The position numbers and the translations under genes were made by a program. A stretch of 64,000 bases of DNA, from positions 92,280-156,279 of the forward strand of contig NZ_QNSB01000008.1 of assembly GCF_003315415.1 (NCBI RefSeq), given 5' to 3'. This document shows, in pieces, positions 63,849 through 64,000 of this stretch; positions within the stretch are counted from its first letter, which is position 1, and each line of letters opens with the position of its first letter. Below the pieces are notes generated by a model that saw nothing but the letters and a program-made list of their open reading frames with translations, was not told the DNA's origin and did not search any database. The DNA comes from Brevibacterium sanguinis (GTDB taxonomy: Bacteria; Actinomycetota; Actinomycetes; Actinomycetales; Brevibacteriaceae).

Positions 63849-64000
63849 TCTCATTGCTCCAATGCGGAAGACGGTGCCGGGGACTTCGCCTCATTCTGCC
63901 AGAACCGAGGATTCACCCGTTCGCCACCCTGGCCTCACCCGGCCTCTGCCGTCCGTCCCTAGGATTGACCGCAACCCGCCCGTCGCCGCCCCCGCCACCC

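Noticed and set aside
62250..63962. 570-codon + strand frame across the AGCS symporter
   Set aside because: The composition (Asp/Glu/Arg/His-rich, no domain) is typical of an antisense shadow; the symporter motifs are on the minus strand.

Overview
The window is chromosomal DNA from a high-GC actinobacterium. Supporting signs are strong codon-position GC bias, actinobacterial families (RamB-type regulator beside isocitrate lyase, MhuD-type haem oxygenase, XRE/WYL/IclR regulators), many genes that look leaderless (TAnnnT-like -10 box 6-7 nt before the start codon), and a C50-type carotenoid operon. Micrococcales is likely and a Brevibacterium-like organism is my best guess, held with low confidence because no rRNA or other marker is present. 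I saw no rRNA, tRNA, CRISPR array, prophage or intact insertion sequence.

Layout. 0-5.2 kb: IclR regulator, a MetF-like reductase divergent from a DmdA-like folate-dependent demethylase with paired palindromes between them, and an APC permease. 5.3-7.5 kb: TrkH/TrkA potassium uptake. 7.5-11.8 kb: MhuD-like haem-degrading enzyme, FmdA/FmdB formamidase pair, and a DGPF (YCII) protein with an ECF42-type sigma factor. 11.9-14.9 kb: a solitary adenine methyltransferase divergent from an L-2-hydroxyglutarate oxidase with a large disordered insertion. 14.9-21.4 kb: glyoxylate shunt (RamB-like regulator, aceA, two tandem malate synthases). 21.5-28.8 kb: DinB-like protein and WYL regulator sharing an operator, Usp protein, a large FAD/Fe-S 2-hydroxyacid dehydrogenase, a small helix-turn-helix protein and an inositol monophosphatase-family enzyme. 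29.3-33.5 kb: iron-regulated siderophore ABC transporter. 33.5-42.4 kb: accessory-looking stretch with an AbiEi/DUF559-type protein behind an unusual hairpin, a small membrane protein, a YtcJ-like amidohydrolase, an EF-G-binding-like protein, DUF1990, an SDR and a lipoprotein. 42.6-49.3 kb: glycine riboswitch, gcvPTH and sdaA, converting glycine through C1 units and serine to pyruvate. 49.4-51.3 kb: MocA-like and XdhC-like molybdenum-enzyme accessory genes. 51.6-54.0 kb: ectABC for ectoine. 54.3-55.0 kb: secreted protein. 55.1-61.7 kb: MarR regulator divergent from idi-crtE-crtB-crtI-crtYe-crtYf-crtEb, all coupled by 4-nt overlaps. 61.7-63.9 kb: pyrimidine-dimer glycosylase and an AGCS amino acid symporter.

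Two features stand out across the window. First, short tandem repeats recur both between genes and in frame inside otherwise conserved enzymes (sigma factor, LhgO, IMPase-like, iron permease, amidohydrolase, GcvT, SdaA, CrtI, CrtYe, DNA glycosylase), adding low-complexity loops or tails. Second, a 66-nt hairpin at 33.7 kb is built from repeated 20-bp boxes that could form alternative structures, upstream of the AbiEi/DUF559-type gene. Everything here is read by eye from the sequence; family assignments rest on recalled motifs, not on searches.
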